The notes under the pieces: generated by a model | What the model was told of the DNA's origin: nothing | What the model saw: only the letters and a program-made list of their open reading frames with translations | The model's database searches: none | Program-made: the position numbers and the translations under genes | NCBI GenBank assembly: GCA_964537685.1 | Contig: CAZICM010000009.1 | Location: forward strand, 1 to 64,000 | Length of the DNA: 64,000 nt | Origin: CAZICM01 sp964537685 | GTDB taxonomy: Bacteria > Myxococcota_A > Polyangia > Polyangiales > Polyangiaceae | Direction: 5' to 3' | Part shown: positions 16,286-24,586 of the stretch, in pieces | How positions within the stretch are numbered: the stretch's first letter is position 1 | Layout of the letters: each line of letters begins with the position of its first letter

Positions 16286-18262
16286 GTGAATCCTTCCGCC
16301 CAAGGTGTTTCTTCGTCGTGGCTCGACCGGCCCCTGTCCTTCGTGTCGGCGGCGCTGCCTTTCGCGCTTTCCGTGTCGAGAGCCGCCTCGTCCGGCCAGT
16401 GGCGAGATGATCTGCCCGCCGTCCGCGATTTGGGGCTCATCACGGTGGGCATCGGCGGAAGCCTTTCCACGTTTTGCACACAGGCTCTTTCTCTCGTGCC
16501 TCTGGGTTCGCGCACCTTTCGCGCGGCGCTGGCCTCGGCCATCGGTCTCGCCGTCGCATCGCTTGTTTTAAACGGCATTGCGCGGCGGATGCTGCTGCGC
16601 GCGGGCACGCCGGCCTGGCTTTCGGCCCTGCTCGCGATGGTGGTGACGCTAACCGCGGCGATGTCGCCGAGCTTTCAGCGCGAGGCCACGGTGGGCGGAG
16701 GCGCGATGCTCGCTGTTGCGGCTGCGCTATGCGCGGTCGCGCAGGCCATATCGATCGCCCATCCTGAAGGATTTGTAGGATTTTTTCGCTGGCCTTTGGC
16801 CGATGCGCATGAGCCGCGCTCACCCGTTCGCTCATGGATAGGCTTGGGCGCGTGTGTAGGAGCGGCCGCCGCGGAAAATCCTCCCGCCGCCTTGGCCGCC
16901 CTGTGCGCCGCAAGCGCGCTCATCGCCGCGCTCCGCCTGCCCAATGAAAAACTTCGCGCGCTCTTTGTTTTTGCCGCCCCGGTGAATTCGAATTCATCCC
17001 GCGCGCCAGGCAAAATGAATGAATTGGAAGCGCCATTTGGTCGATGCATTTCACTCGCATTGCTTGCCGCGGTGTTCGTGCTCGTTTTGCTATCGGTGCC
17101 TTTTCTGGTGAGGCCGCTCGTGCCCCGCGCCTTTGCCGATATTGGCCGCGAACTTTCAGCGGGCAGCGTTTCGGCCTTCGATGTGGCCGTTGTACGAAAA
17201 GGCGCGCTTTCCGCGTGGATTGCGGAAGTTTCGTTGTTGTCGCTTGGAATATCCGCGGCCGGCGCCGTTCTGTCCCTGCGCAATATCAAAACACGCGCAT
17301 TGCTTTTGCCCTTTGCCGTGTTGATCGCGCTCGACCTACTTCTTCCCGCCAAGGTATCGAGCGCGCTCTCCGCCGATTCGCTCGCGCCGATACGGCTTTT
17401 GTCGCTCGCATCCATCGCGCTGTGTTCGGCCCTCGGTGTCGGCGCGCTGATCCGCTGGATTGTCGAAGCCCGCGTACCCATGGCCAAAAGCGCATCGGTG
17501 CTGCTCGTCGTGTTTCATATGACGCTCATTGCGCTCACTACCGAAGAAGCCGGATTTGCGACCGATCGCAGCGAGCAATTCGCCGCCGAGGCCTGGACCG
17601 ACGCGGCGCTGCTTAGGCTCGAGCCCCGGTCAGCCATCTTGGTGAACTCGCCTGCCGTGCTCTGGAGACTGTGGGCGGCGCGCGCGGTACGCGGCGAACG
17701 GCCTGATGTCGTTGTGATCCCCGCCTCGCTGATCAACAGGGGCCGCATCGCAAAAAGCCTTCTTTCACAGGATCAAGCGCTGTCTCCGCTGCTTCGCTCC
17801 TACGCGCTCACGCAAACGCCTTCGGAATACGCGCTCTCACAGCTTGCCGATGTGCGGCCTCTGCATGTGGAGTTCGATCGCGATTGGTCCAAGAGAATCG
17901 TCACCCACTTGATGGCCGACGGATTGTGGCTTGAATACGCGCCTCAGCCTCTTGGCTCATCGGATCGGAAGATGGCCGCGCGCACAGGCACCGACTCAAA
18001 AAACCGCGTTCTCAAATCGATTTCATCGGGAAATACGCCGGATATCTCCACAGCGAGCGTTGTGTCGGCGTCGCTCCTCGATCAATCGCTGGTGCTTTCG
18101 CTCTTGGGCGAACACGACGAAGCGGGCGATCTCGCAGATCGCGCACAGGCTTTATTACCGCGGGAATCGCTGCACATGGGCATCGCCCTTCACCGCGCGG
18201 CCGGACGTATACGGCGCTCGCTCGCAGGCCGCGAACCTGTGAAGCCGCGCGCATCGAACTAA
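16286..18262 (+). CDS. Large multi-pass membrane protein, DUF2723-like
   Basis: 658 residues from a GTG start with weak ribosome site, divergent from aspS. About ten to twelve hydrophobic segments fill residues 50-430. A soluble C-terminal part (about 430-658) follows, with SAILVNSPAVLWRLWAARAV and GERPDVVVIPASL. The order (membrane core, then an extracytoplasmic domain naming addresses such as PDVVVI) resembles DUF2723/TMEM260-like proteins, a GT-C-fold group of probable protein O-glycosyltransferases. The usual N-terminal acidic motif is not obvious, so the family call is tentative. Confidence 0.75.
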   Translation: MNPSAQGVSSSWLDRPLSFVSAALPFALSVSRAASSGQWRDDLPAVRDLGLITVGIGGSLSTFCTQALSLVPLGSRTFRAALASAIGLAVASLVLNGIARRMLLRAGTPAWLSALLAMVVTLTAAMSPSFQREATVGGGAMLAVAAALCAVAQAISIAHPEGFVGFFRWPLADAHEPRSPVRSWIGLGACVGAAAAENPPAALAALCAASALIAALRLPNEKLRALFVFAAPVNSNSSRAPGKMNELEAPFGRCISLALLAAVFVLVLLSVPFLVRPLVPRAFADIGRELSAGSVSAFDVAVVRKGALSAWIAEVSLLSLGISAAGAVLSLRNIKTRALLLPFAVLIALDLLLPAKVSSALSADSLAPIRLLSLASIALCSALGVGALIRWIVEARVPMAKSASVLLVVFHMTLIALTTEEAGFATDRSEQFAAEAWTDAALLRLEPRSAILVNSPAVLWRLWAARAVRGERPDVVVIPASLINRGRIAKSLLSQDQALSPLLRSYALTQTPSEYALSQLADVRPLHVEFDRDWSKRIVTHLMADGLWLEYAPQPLGSSDRKMAARTGTDSKNRVLKSISSGNTPDISTASVVSASLLDQSLVLSLLGEHDEAGDLADRAQALLPRESLHMGIALHRAAGRIRRSLAGREPVKPRASN

Positions 18263-18435
18263 TCAAAAGCCAAGAGATCAAAGGCGTTTTTGGCCATACT
18301 CGAGTGCGAGCCCGGCGCTTTTAGGAACAATCCGCGAAGCGCGCCGGCGGGCTCGAGACGGGCGTGCTTGGCGTGAAACTCCGCGAAATTGCCTAGGATT
18401 TTGATGCAATCGGGCACGCCCGCACTCGGGCGCAC
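18259..18435 (-). CDS. Possible 58-residue hypothetical protein
   Basis: A left-facing frame from a GTG gives a coding-like peptide with PDCIKILGNFAEFHAKHARL and a C-terminus MAKNAFDLLAFD. Its stop overlaps that of the convergent membrane-protein gene. The frame stays open further upstream, so another start is possible. There is no clear ribosome site and no recognised family; the codon pattern is the only support. Confidence 0.35.
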   Translation of the reverse strand: MRPSAGVPDCIKILGNFAEFHAKHARLEPAGALRGLFLKAPGSHSSMAKNAFDLLAFD

Positions 18436-18539
18436 AAAAATTTTGTGCTCGCGATCTTCATTTCTGCACTGGATTTGCGCGCTTTGTTGTGATTGCTTGG
18501 CCGGCCGGAGGAACCCCCCACCTTCTGGAGGCAGAGGTC

Positions 18540-18875
18540 ATGGCAGGTAAAAAAGCAGAGGGAAAGAAGCCGACGTCGATTAGCAAGAGCGCTCTTGTGA
18601 ATGCGATCGTCGAAGAGAGCAACGGCGACATCACGCGCAAGCAAGTGAAGACGGTTCTCGACAATCTCGCGCAGATTGCTTACCGCGAGCTGAAGAAGAA
18701 CGGTCTGTTCACGATGCCTGGATTCGCGAAGTTCCGCGTGGTGAAGAAGCCGGCAACCAAGGCGCGCGAAGGAATTAACCCCTTCACGAAACAACCGATG
18801 ACATTTGCGGCTAAGCCCGCGAGCAAGTCGGTGCGCGCCCGTCCGATTAAGGTGATTCGCGACGCCGTCGCGTGA
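18540..18875 (+). CDS. HU/IHF-family DNA-binding protein
   Basis: 111 residues from the ATG preceded by GGAGGCAGAGGTC. The chain has the HU fold: two N-terminal helices (SKSALVNAIVEESNGDITRK), then beta strands with GLFTMPGFAKFRVVKKPATKAREG and the DNA-arm region NPFTKQPMTFAAKPASKSVR in place of the usual RNPxTGE motif. A Lys-rich N-terminal extension (MAGKKAEGKK) is characteristic of several myxobacterial HU variants. It would bend and compact nucleoid DNA. Strong, biased codon use (aag, gag, cgc) suggests high expression. Confidence 0.93.
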   Translation: MAGKKAEGKKPTSISKSALVNAIVEESNGDITRKQVKTVLDNLAQIAYRELKKNGLFTMPGFAKFRVVKKPATKAREGINPFTKQPMTFAAKPASKSVRARPIKVIRDAVA

Positions 18876-19116
18876 GAGCTTGATTTACGGCTTTTGTGCG
18901 CCTGTTGTCGCCGGCTGGGTTTGGGCACAATACATCTGTATTGCTTCCTTTCCTGCCTTCGCCGTCAGGCGCTCCCGAAGCCGCAAATTGAGCTTTCGTT
19001 GCTCTCTAAGCTAAAAGCCGCAGGTTGTTTCGCGTTGTTTCTGGTGCGGACAGCAGGCGGTTTTTTTTGCGCCCGATATTTTTTATCGGATTGATAAACA
19101 ACAAAATCAAAATGTT

Positions 19117-19767
19117 TTAAAATGGTTTGCCAAGGATTTCTTTGAGATAGGGCGCATAGCTTTTTTCCCGGTCGGCATGAATATCGGCCAGCCGGCGCAT
19201 CACTTCCTCGCCGCCCTCGCCTTGAACTTTTTCAAAGTTCTTTTCCCCGTGGCTCTTCATGTTGAGCACGCTGATATCAAAGCTCTCCATAAAGACCGTG
19301 CCGCCCGTCTGCAGCCCTTCCGGGATAAATTGAACAAAGGGATCCGGCGCCCGGCGGATTACGCCCACCACACGATGAGAGGTGCTGAAATCTCCGCTCA
19401 GCCGCGGATGAAAAACAGCCATCACAGGCGCATGTCTCATCCGGATAACCAGCGTTTCCCGGACCGATGCGGCAAATCGCTCAAAGGGCTGGGGCTCCGT
19501 CTCGATGAGCGGAAACACAATATGCATGATGGTACTCGTCGCTTCCAAGACGGCTTCCACCGTGCTCTCCCGGTCGGGCACCGTGTCGAGCATGACGCAG
19601 AAATGACCAAAGGAACTTTCAACATCCTTCATAAAGGGGCAAAACGAGAATGCCCCGACAATCTCGTTTGCATAACGGCTGTGTACCCGGAGAACCTCGT
19701 TCGCAAATGCTGTGGCCAAGGGATGATTGGAAAGCGAGCCCCGCAGATAAGGCTGAAGTGAAGCCAT
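19117..19767 (-). CDS. DUF1415-like protein
   Basis: 216 residues. The N-terminal region RYANEIVGAFSFCPFMKD resembles DUF1415 proteins (VIGLNLCPFA), followed by long helices and strands with no signal peptide. The single CPF cysteine is the family hallmark. The function is unknown. The start at the second ATG (19767) is chosen for GAGG four bases upstream. It is divergent from the citrate synthase gene across a 230-base gap. Confidence 0.75.
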   Translation of the reverse strand: MASLQPYLRGSLSNHPLATAFANEVLRVHSRYANEIVGAFSFCPFMKDVESSFGHFCVMLDTVPDRESTVEAVLEATSTIMHIVFPLIETEPQPFERFAASVRETLVIRMRHAPVMAVFHPRLSGDFSTSHRVVGVIRRAPDPFVQFIPEGLQTGGTVFMESFDISVLNMKSHGEKNFEKVQGEGGEEVMRRLADIHADREKSYAPYLKEILGKPF

Positions 19768-19997
19768 GGGCCTCGATTTACCAGGCATCGCGCGGCTTTA
19801 CACGCCCGCTTGTCATGTGCGGCATGGTCAATGCGGCGGCACCTGCGATACAAGGGGCGAAGAACATTTCGCGGCTGTCTTGCGCTCGTGCAAGCACGCG
19901 GTGTAACCAGTCAAAACGTGTTGTTGTGGAGTCCGTCTCGGCGAGTCCGGTGGGCTCGTGATAGCGTGCGCCGCACTGCGGCGAAAGGAGAGCGCGC

Positions 19998-21299
19998 GTG
20001 CAGGAAAAGGCCAAACTCACGATCATTGTGGATGGGAAAGAACAGGTGGTGGAGCTGCCTGTCATCACCGGTACGGAAAACGAAAAAGCGATCGATATCG
20101 CGAGCTTGCGGGGAAAGACGGGCTACGTCTGTCTCGATCCCGCGTTTGTAAATACAGCGTCGACGACGAGCGCGATTACGTATCTGGATGGTGAGCAGGG
20201 CATTCTGCGCTACCGGGGAATCCCGATTGAACAGCTCGGCGAAAAGTCGACCTTCGTCGAGACATCGTACTTGCTCATTTACGGCCATTTGCCCAACAAG
20301 GCCGAGCTATCGCGCTTTTCGACGCTACTCACGCGCCATTCGATGATCCACGAGGACATGAAGCGTTTCTTCGATGGCTTCCCGTCGACGGCGCATCCGA
20401 TGGCCATTTTAAGCGCGATGGTGTGCTCGCTCTCGAGCTTCTATCCCGAGGCGATGGATGTGGATAACACGGGCGCGCTTGACATGACGATCGCGCGGCT
20501 TTTGTCGAAGGTGCGGACGATCGCGGCGTTTTCGTACAAGAAATCGATAGGGCAGCCTTTTGTGTATCCGCAGAATTCGCTGTCGTACTGCGCGAACTTC
20601 CTCAACATGATGTTCTCGGTGCCCGCCGAGCCTTACGACATCGATGAAGACATCGTGAAGGTGCTGAATCTGCTGCTGATTCTGCATGGCGATCACGAGC
20701 AGAACTGTTCGACATCGACGGTTCGCCTGGTGGGCAGCTCGAAGGCGAATTTATTTGCGTCGGTTGCGGCAGGCATCTGCGCGCTGTGGGGTCCGCTGCA
20801 CGGCGGCGCCAATCAGGAAGTCGTCGAGATGCTCGAAGAGATCCGCAAAGATGGCGGTGATGTTCAGAAGTTTGTGAACCTCGCCAAAGACAAGAGCTCG
20901 AACTTCAAGCTGATGGGCTTTGGCCACCGCGTGTACAAAAACTACGATCCCCGCGCGCGGCTGATCAAAGCGGCGGCCGACAAAGTGCTGGCCAAGCTGG
21001 GCATCCGGGATCCGCTGCTCGACATCGCGCAAAGGCTTGAAGAAGCGGCGCTTAAAGACAACTACTTCATCGATCGCAAGCTGTATCCCAATGTCGATTT
21101 CTACAGCGGGCTCATCTACCGGGCGCTTGGATTCCCGACCAATATGTTCACGGTGATGTTCGCGCTGGGCAGGCTTCCCGGCTGGATCGCCCATTGGAAA
21201 GAAATGACCGAATCGCCTGCCACGAAAATTGGCCGTCCCCGCCAGATCTACACCGGCGAGACGGTGCGCGATTACGTGCCGCTCGACGATCGAAGCTAA
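19998..21299 (+). CDS. gltA: Citrate synthase
   Basis: 433 residues, condensing oxaloacetate and acetyl-CoA to citrate at the entry of the TCA cycle. It is a type II (hexameric, Gram-negative) length form with N-terminal beta domain (TIIVDGKEQVVELPVI). The catalytic motifs are LHGDHEQN (His), FGHRVYKNYDPRA (His and Arg) and NVDFYSGLIY (Asp). The GTG start has GAAAGGAGAG upstream. Heavy G/C third positions suggest high expression. It ends overlapping the stop of the convergent small Cys-containing gene. Confidence 0.97.
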   Translation: MQEKAKLTIIVDGKEQVVELPVITGTENEKAIDIASLRGKTGYVCLDPAFVNTASTTSAITYLDGEQGILRYRGIPIEQLGEKSTFVETSYLLIYGHLPNKAELSRFSTLLTRHSMIHEDMKRFFDGFPSTAHPMAILSAMVCSLSSFYPEAMDVDNTGALDMTIARLLSKVRTIAAFSYKKSIGQPFVYPQNSLSYCANFLNMMFSVPAEPYDIDEDIVKVLNLLLILHGDHEQNCSTSTVRLVGSSKANLFASVAAGICALWGPLHGGANQEVVEMLEEIRKDGGDVQKFVNLAKDKSSNFKLMGFGHRVYKNYDPRARLIKAAADKVLAKLGIRDPLLDIAQRLEEAALKDNYFIDRKLYPNVDFYSGLIYRALGFPTNMFTVMFALGRLPGWIAHWKEMTESPATKIGRPRQIYTGETVRDYVPLDDRS

Positions 21300-21517
21300 T
21301 TCGTCAGCGCCGATCCCACCGCCAGACTCTCATCCAATCGCTCCAGCGCAATCTTCAAGCCCGACGCCGTGTTTCTAAACGCGGCCTCGCTCATCCGGAT
21401 CGTAATGCCCGAGCTGTGCAGTACGACATGCACCGTTCCACACGCGCAGCGCGTAACGCGCGTCTGGTTGTTCGACACAAGCTCGGTATGCGGTCCACAG
21501 TTCTTTTCGGATGCCAT
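21296..21517 (-). CDS. Small Cys-containing conserved-looking protein
   Basis: 73 residues from an ATG preceded by CAGGAG. It has NCGPHTELVS and RCACGTVHVV, which place three cysteines and two histidines that may bind a metal as a zinc-ribbon-like element. The rest is amphipathic helix (EAAFRNTASGLKIALERLDESL). No family is recognised. It converges on gltA with overlapping stop codons and shares a divergent promoter region with the copper-monooxygenase-like lipoprotein. Confidence 0.75.
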   Translation of the reverse strand: MASEKNCGPHTELVSNNQTRVTRCACGTVHVVLHSSGITIRMSEAAFRNTASGLKIALERLDESLAVGSALTN

Positions 21518-21615
21518 GCGACGCTCCTGGTCCATCTGGTGTTGAGGGACTGGAGTGTAACAGCGTCCCTCGAAATTCGGCGTTTACACCTACGCCTACG
21601 AAGGTTCGTCAGATT

Positions 21616-21631
21616 TGGCCGCGAACTTGCA
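21616..21631 (+). promoter_or_regulatory. Sigma-54 promoter match before the copper-monooxygenase-like gene
   Basis: TGGCCGCGAACTTGCA has TGGC and TTGCA with GG and GC exactly 10 bases apart. Transcription would start near 21642, leaving a leader of about 38 bases that contains the GGAGG ribosome site. Confidence 0.65.
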
Positions 21632-21679
21632 TCTTACCCGTGCAAGGCCCAAAGAACTTGGCCCTGCGGAGGAAGAACC

Positions 21680-22789
21680 ATGCATCACACGGTGTCGAAA
21701 AAATCACAAAAAGCCTTTATTTTAAGCGTATTTTGCGCGCTCTTCAGCGCCGCATGCTCCGGGGAAAATCCTCCTCCCGAGCCCGCCGATCTGGCACACC
21801 TTGAGCCACCTCCCGCCGGCCAAGGCTTTCAAATGCAGACCGGCGAATTGGATGTGAAGCCGGGAGACGAAGTTCAAAATTGCTACTTTTTTAAAGTCTC
21901 CGACCTCGCGGCCCAAGGCGGATTGCCCGCCGGCCAAGTGCATCTGCACCGCGTTCAAATCGCGCAGACCACCGGTTCGCATCACATGAACGTCTTCCGG
22001 GTGCGGACGGTTTTGGGCCTCGATCCGGCGAAGGGCGCCGTTCAAGAAGGACTCAACGGCGTCGGCGAATGCTTTAAGAGCCCCAACTGGGCCGACTGGC
22101 CGCTGGTCGCCAATTCTCAGCAGGACGGAAAACTCGATTGGACATTTCCCGACGGCGTGGCCAATACCTTTGAACCCGATGAATGGCTGATGGTTCAAAG
22201 CCATTTCGTAAACGCGGACACCCAAAAAACAGCCGGCGTTTCCAGCGTGCGCATCAACTTCTGGACCATACCCAAAGAAGACGTCGTTCATGAAATGGGA
22301 ACGGTCTTCGCCACCAAACAATCGGTCCGCGTCTGCGCCTCCAATCCCGAGCCTTCGTTTTCAGGCACCTGCGGATTCAACAGCGCGAGCGACGTTCATA
22401 TCATCGGCGCCAACGGCCATTTTCACAGCCGCGGCAAGCAATTCGACATGTACGTCTGGGATGGCCTATCGCCTGTAACGCCGCCTGAATCAGAACGTTT
22501 TTATGTCTCGCAGGCGTGGGACGATCCGCCGATGAAAATCTCGCCTGAACTCGATCGCACGGTGCCCGCCAACGGCGGCGTGTTCTACACCTGCAACTAC
22601 GGCTGGACACAGCCCCCGCCTTCCGTAGGCGGCTGCAGCAAGCTCGACGAGTTCGATCAAACCAAGTACGGAACGGCGACGGAAAACCTCGACTGCTGTT
22701 ACACCTTCGGGCCGATCGTCGAGACCAACGAGCACTGCAATATTTTCGTTTACTACTATCCCAAGCAGGACAACGTGAACTGCTTCTAA
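21680..22789 (+). CDS. Copper type II monooxygenase-like lipoprotein
   Basis: 369 residues; the lipobox SAAC gives the lipidated Cys at 26. The two-domain fold of copper type II, ascorbate-dependent monooxygenases (PHM/DBH family) is suggested by the ligand motifs. TGSHHMNVF (H101, H102) and VQSHF (H175) match the CuH site. GHFHS (H247, H249) matches the CuM pair. NEHCNIFVYYYP matches the family's EMCNLYxxYY, except that the CuM methionine is His (H352). It is likely exported and anchored to a membrane; the substrate is unknown. GGAGG precedes the ATG. It heads a run of three lipoprotein genes. Confidence 0.8.
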   Translation: MHHTVSKKSQKAFILSVFCALFSAACSGENPPPEPADLAHLEPPPAGQGFQMQTGELDVKPGDEVQNCYFFKVSDLAAQGGLPAGQVHLHRVQIAQTTGSHHMNVFRVRTVLGLDPAKGAVQEGLNGVGECFKSPNWADWPLVANSQQDGKLDWTFPDGVANTFEPDEWLMVQSHFVNADTQKTAGVSSVRINFWTIPKEDVVHEMGTVFATKQSVRVCASNPEPSFSGTCGFNSASDVHIIGANGHFHSRGKQFDMYVWDGLSPVTPPESERFYVSQAWDDPPMKISPELDRTVPANGGVFYTCNYGWTQPPPSVGGCSKLDEFDQTKYGTATENLDCCYTFGPIVETNEHCNIFVYYYPKQDNVNCF

Positions 22790-22804
22790 ATAGGCATTTT
22801 CGAT

Positions 22805-23467
22805 ATGCGCATTCCCTTTCTCTGCGCGGGGCTCGCTTTGCAATTGGCCGCTGTGGCCGCGCTCTGTGCAACAGGCTGCGGCGAGCCTCAAGAAAGCGGC
22901 CCCGACGGAGGAAGCCTGCCCACCTGCGAGCTTGGTTTTCTGGGCGATCCATCGCTTGAACCTCTTATGGAACTCACTGCGCGCGGAGCGGACGGCGTGG
23001 CGTATCCCATTGCCAGCGGCGACCCGATCGGGCTTATTTTTCCGCCTCAAGGCGGGCGGGTCGTATTTGCAGGCGTACGCGCGACAAATATGCAGGCGTG
23101 CGGCGCGCGGCTCACCGGCATCATTCGCGATTTGAGCACCGGAAAAGTTCAGCTCGATGCCCGGACGATCAACCTAAAACCCTATGGAAATGGCTGGGGC
23201 GGAAGTGTGGACAGCGATATCTCGACCTTCGCCAATATCCCGCTCTGCCCCAACCAATGGTCGGACGCGAATATTTACGGAACGGTCTACGAGCTGGAAG
23301 TGGAGCTAAAAGATCGCGACAAAAAAACACTCAGGCAGATCATTCAAGTCACGCCGGCCTGCGCGGAGCCCGAGTTTCAGGCGCAGTGCGAATGCATTTG
23401 CAAGGGCGGCTATATGCTCGGCGAGATGTGCACATCGGCAGCCGACGCCGGCGCCGACGCTCAATAA
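22805..23467 (+). CDS. Lipoprotein of unknown function
   Basis: 220 residues with lipobox ATGC (lipidated Cys 25) and a short spacer ESGPDGG. The mature part reads as a beta-rich domain (GGRVVFAGVRATNM, YELEVELKDRDKKTL) closing with a Cys cluster CAEPEFQAQCECICKGGY and an acidic Ala/Asp tail. No family is recognised. It begins 15 bases after the copper-monooxygenase-like gene and probably shares its sigma-54 promoter, so the two may act at the same surface. Confidence 0.85.
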   Translation: MRIPFLCAGLALQLAAVAALCATGCGEPQESGPDGGSLPTCELGFLGDPSLEPLMELTARGADGVAYPIASGDPIGLIFPPQGGRVVFAGVRATNMQACGARLTGIIRDLSTGKVQLDARTINLKPYGNGWGGSVDSDISTFANIPLCPNQWSDANIYGTVYELEVELKDRDKKTLRQIIQVTPACAEPEFQAQCECICKGGYMLGEMCTSAADAGADAQ

Positions 23468-23488
23468 AAAATATTTGAAAAATATTTG
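23467..23488. repeat. 11-bp tandem duplication, AT-rich
   Basis: AAAAATATTTG occurs twice in succession between two lipoprotein genes. The A/T-rich patch stands out against the surrounding G/C-rich DNA and may mark a transcript boundary or promoter. Confidence 0.55.
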
Positions 23489-23516
23489 AAAATTGGCCCT
23501 GGGGACCCATTCAATC

Positions 23517-24572
23517 ATGCGATTTAACAGCTTGTATTTAGGCTTTTTGTTCTTCGTGCCCGCCTGTTCCGATCCGGCGCCGCCTTCTCCCGATGGAGGC
23601 CAAAACCAAACGCCGGCCTGGCAGGTTGTGCTCGACGAAAACGATGTGGATGGCACGCTGCTTTCGGTATGGGGAAGCGGGCCGAAGGACGTGTGGGCGG
23701 TAGGCGGCCCGCTGGGCAATACGGGCTTTACAGCGCTGGTGATGCACTTCGATGGAAGCGCTTGGCACAGGCTCTCTCCGGGCGGTGAACAAACCTTCTG
23801 GTGGGTATCCGGTTCCAGCCCGGATGACGTGTGGATGGTCGGCGAACAAGGCCGCATCGCTCATTGGGATGGCCAAACCCAGAAATTTACCGAACACACA
23901 TCCGGCGTGAGCGCCACGCTGTGGGGCGTGATGGCCTTTTCACCCACGGATGTATGGGCTGTGGGCGGCACACCCGAAGGAGGTGTGGGGCCTGGCAACG
24001 ATATCGTATTGCATTGGGATGGATCGGCGTGGAGTCCGGTTGTATTGCCTGGAAATCCCTTGGGAAGGTCGCTGTATAAAATCTGGGGAGATAGCCCGGA
24101 TAATCTCTACGTGGTCGGAGAATACGGCACCATTTGGCATAAAAGCGGCACCAATTGGGTATTGGAGAGCGATCCTCCCCTGGCGCAGGGCACCTTATTT
24201 ACCGTATATGGCTGCAATTCCAACGAAGTGTACGCCGTGGGCGGCAAGGATATTTTAAGAAGCAATGGCACCGTATGGGAAAAGCTTCCTGTCATGGTGT
24301 ACAATGGAGCGAACGGCGTAAGCTGCGGACGGCCTGGGGAAGTGGCGGTGGTGGGCTTTGGCGGCCTGAAAATGAGGCTGGTGAACGGCGAATGGGTGGA
24401 CGACTTTTTAGAGGTGCCCAACGGCGACATGCATGCCGTGTGGGCCGACGGACAAGGCAGCTTTTGGGCGGCGGGCGGCGATTTTATTAGCAAGGCCGCG
24501 CCGGGCGTTCAGCGCAAGGGTCTTATCGGCCGCTTTGGAAGTGGCTTGGTTTCGGACAGCGTGTCGCCTTAA
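23517..24572 (+). CDS. Beta-propeller-like lipoprotein with DVWAVG repeats
   Basis: 351 residues from the ATG chosen to give a normal lipoprotein signal (lipobox VPAC). The mature part is built of six to seven repeats of about 45 residues ending in W-x-x-S-x-x-D-V-W-A-V-G (SGPKDVWAVGG, SSPDDVWMVGE, FSPTDVWAVGG, and weaker DSPDNLYVVGE and CNSNEVYAVGG). Each starts with a HWDGSAW-type strand. Such repeats build a surface-exposed propeller, common in Myxococcota. It has no catalytic motif. It follows the two lipoprotein genes on the same strand. Confidence 0.88.
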   Translation: MRFNSLYLGFLFFVPACSDPAPPSPDGGQNQTPAWQVVLDENDVDGTLLSVWGSGPKDVWAVGGPLGNTGFTALVMHFDGSAWHRLSPGGEQTFWWVSGSSPDDVWMVGEQGRIAHWDGQTQKFTEHTSGVSATLWGVMAFSPTDVWAVGGTPEGGVGPGNDIVLHWDGSAWSPVVLPGNPLGRSLYKIWGDSPDNLYVVGEYGTIWHKSGTNWVLESDPPLAQGTLFTVYGCNSNEVYAVGGKDILRSNGTVWEKLPVMVYNGANGVSCGRPGEVAVVGFGGLKMRLVNGEWVDDFLEVPNGDMHAVWADGQGSFWAAGGDFISKAAPGVQRKGLIGRFGSGLVSDSVSP

Positions 24573-24586
24573 AGTGCGCCCCCTAG

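Noticed and set aside
15160..16410. 416-codon right-facing frame antisense to aspS
   Set aside because: Shadow of aspS; no ribosome site or recognisable domain, His/Arg-rich.
16186..16608. N-terminal extension of the aspS frame (about 141 codons)
   Set aside because: Pro/Arg/Ala-rich, no ribosome site, overlaps the divergent membrane-protein gene; a GTG at 16185 with GGAGG fits AspRS.
19073..19090. CCGATA/TATCGG hairpin with T-rich loop after HU
   Set aside because: Stem of six with T tract only in the loop, no following T-run, so it is not supported as a terminator.
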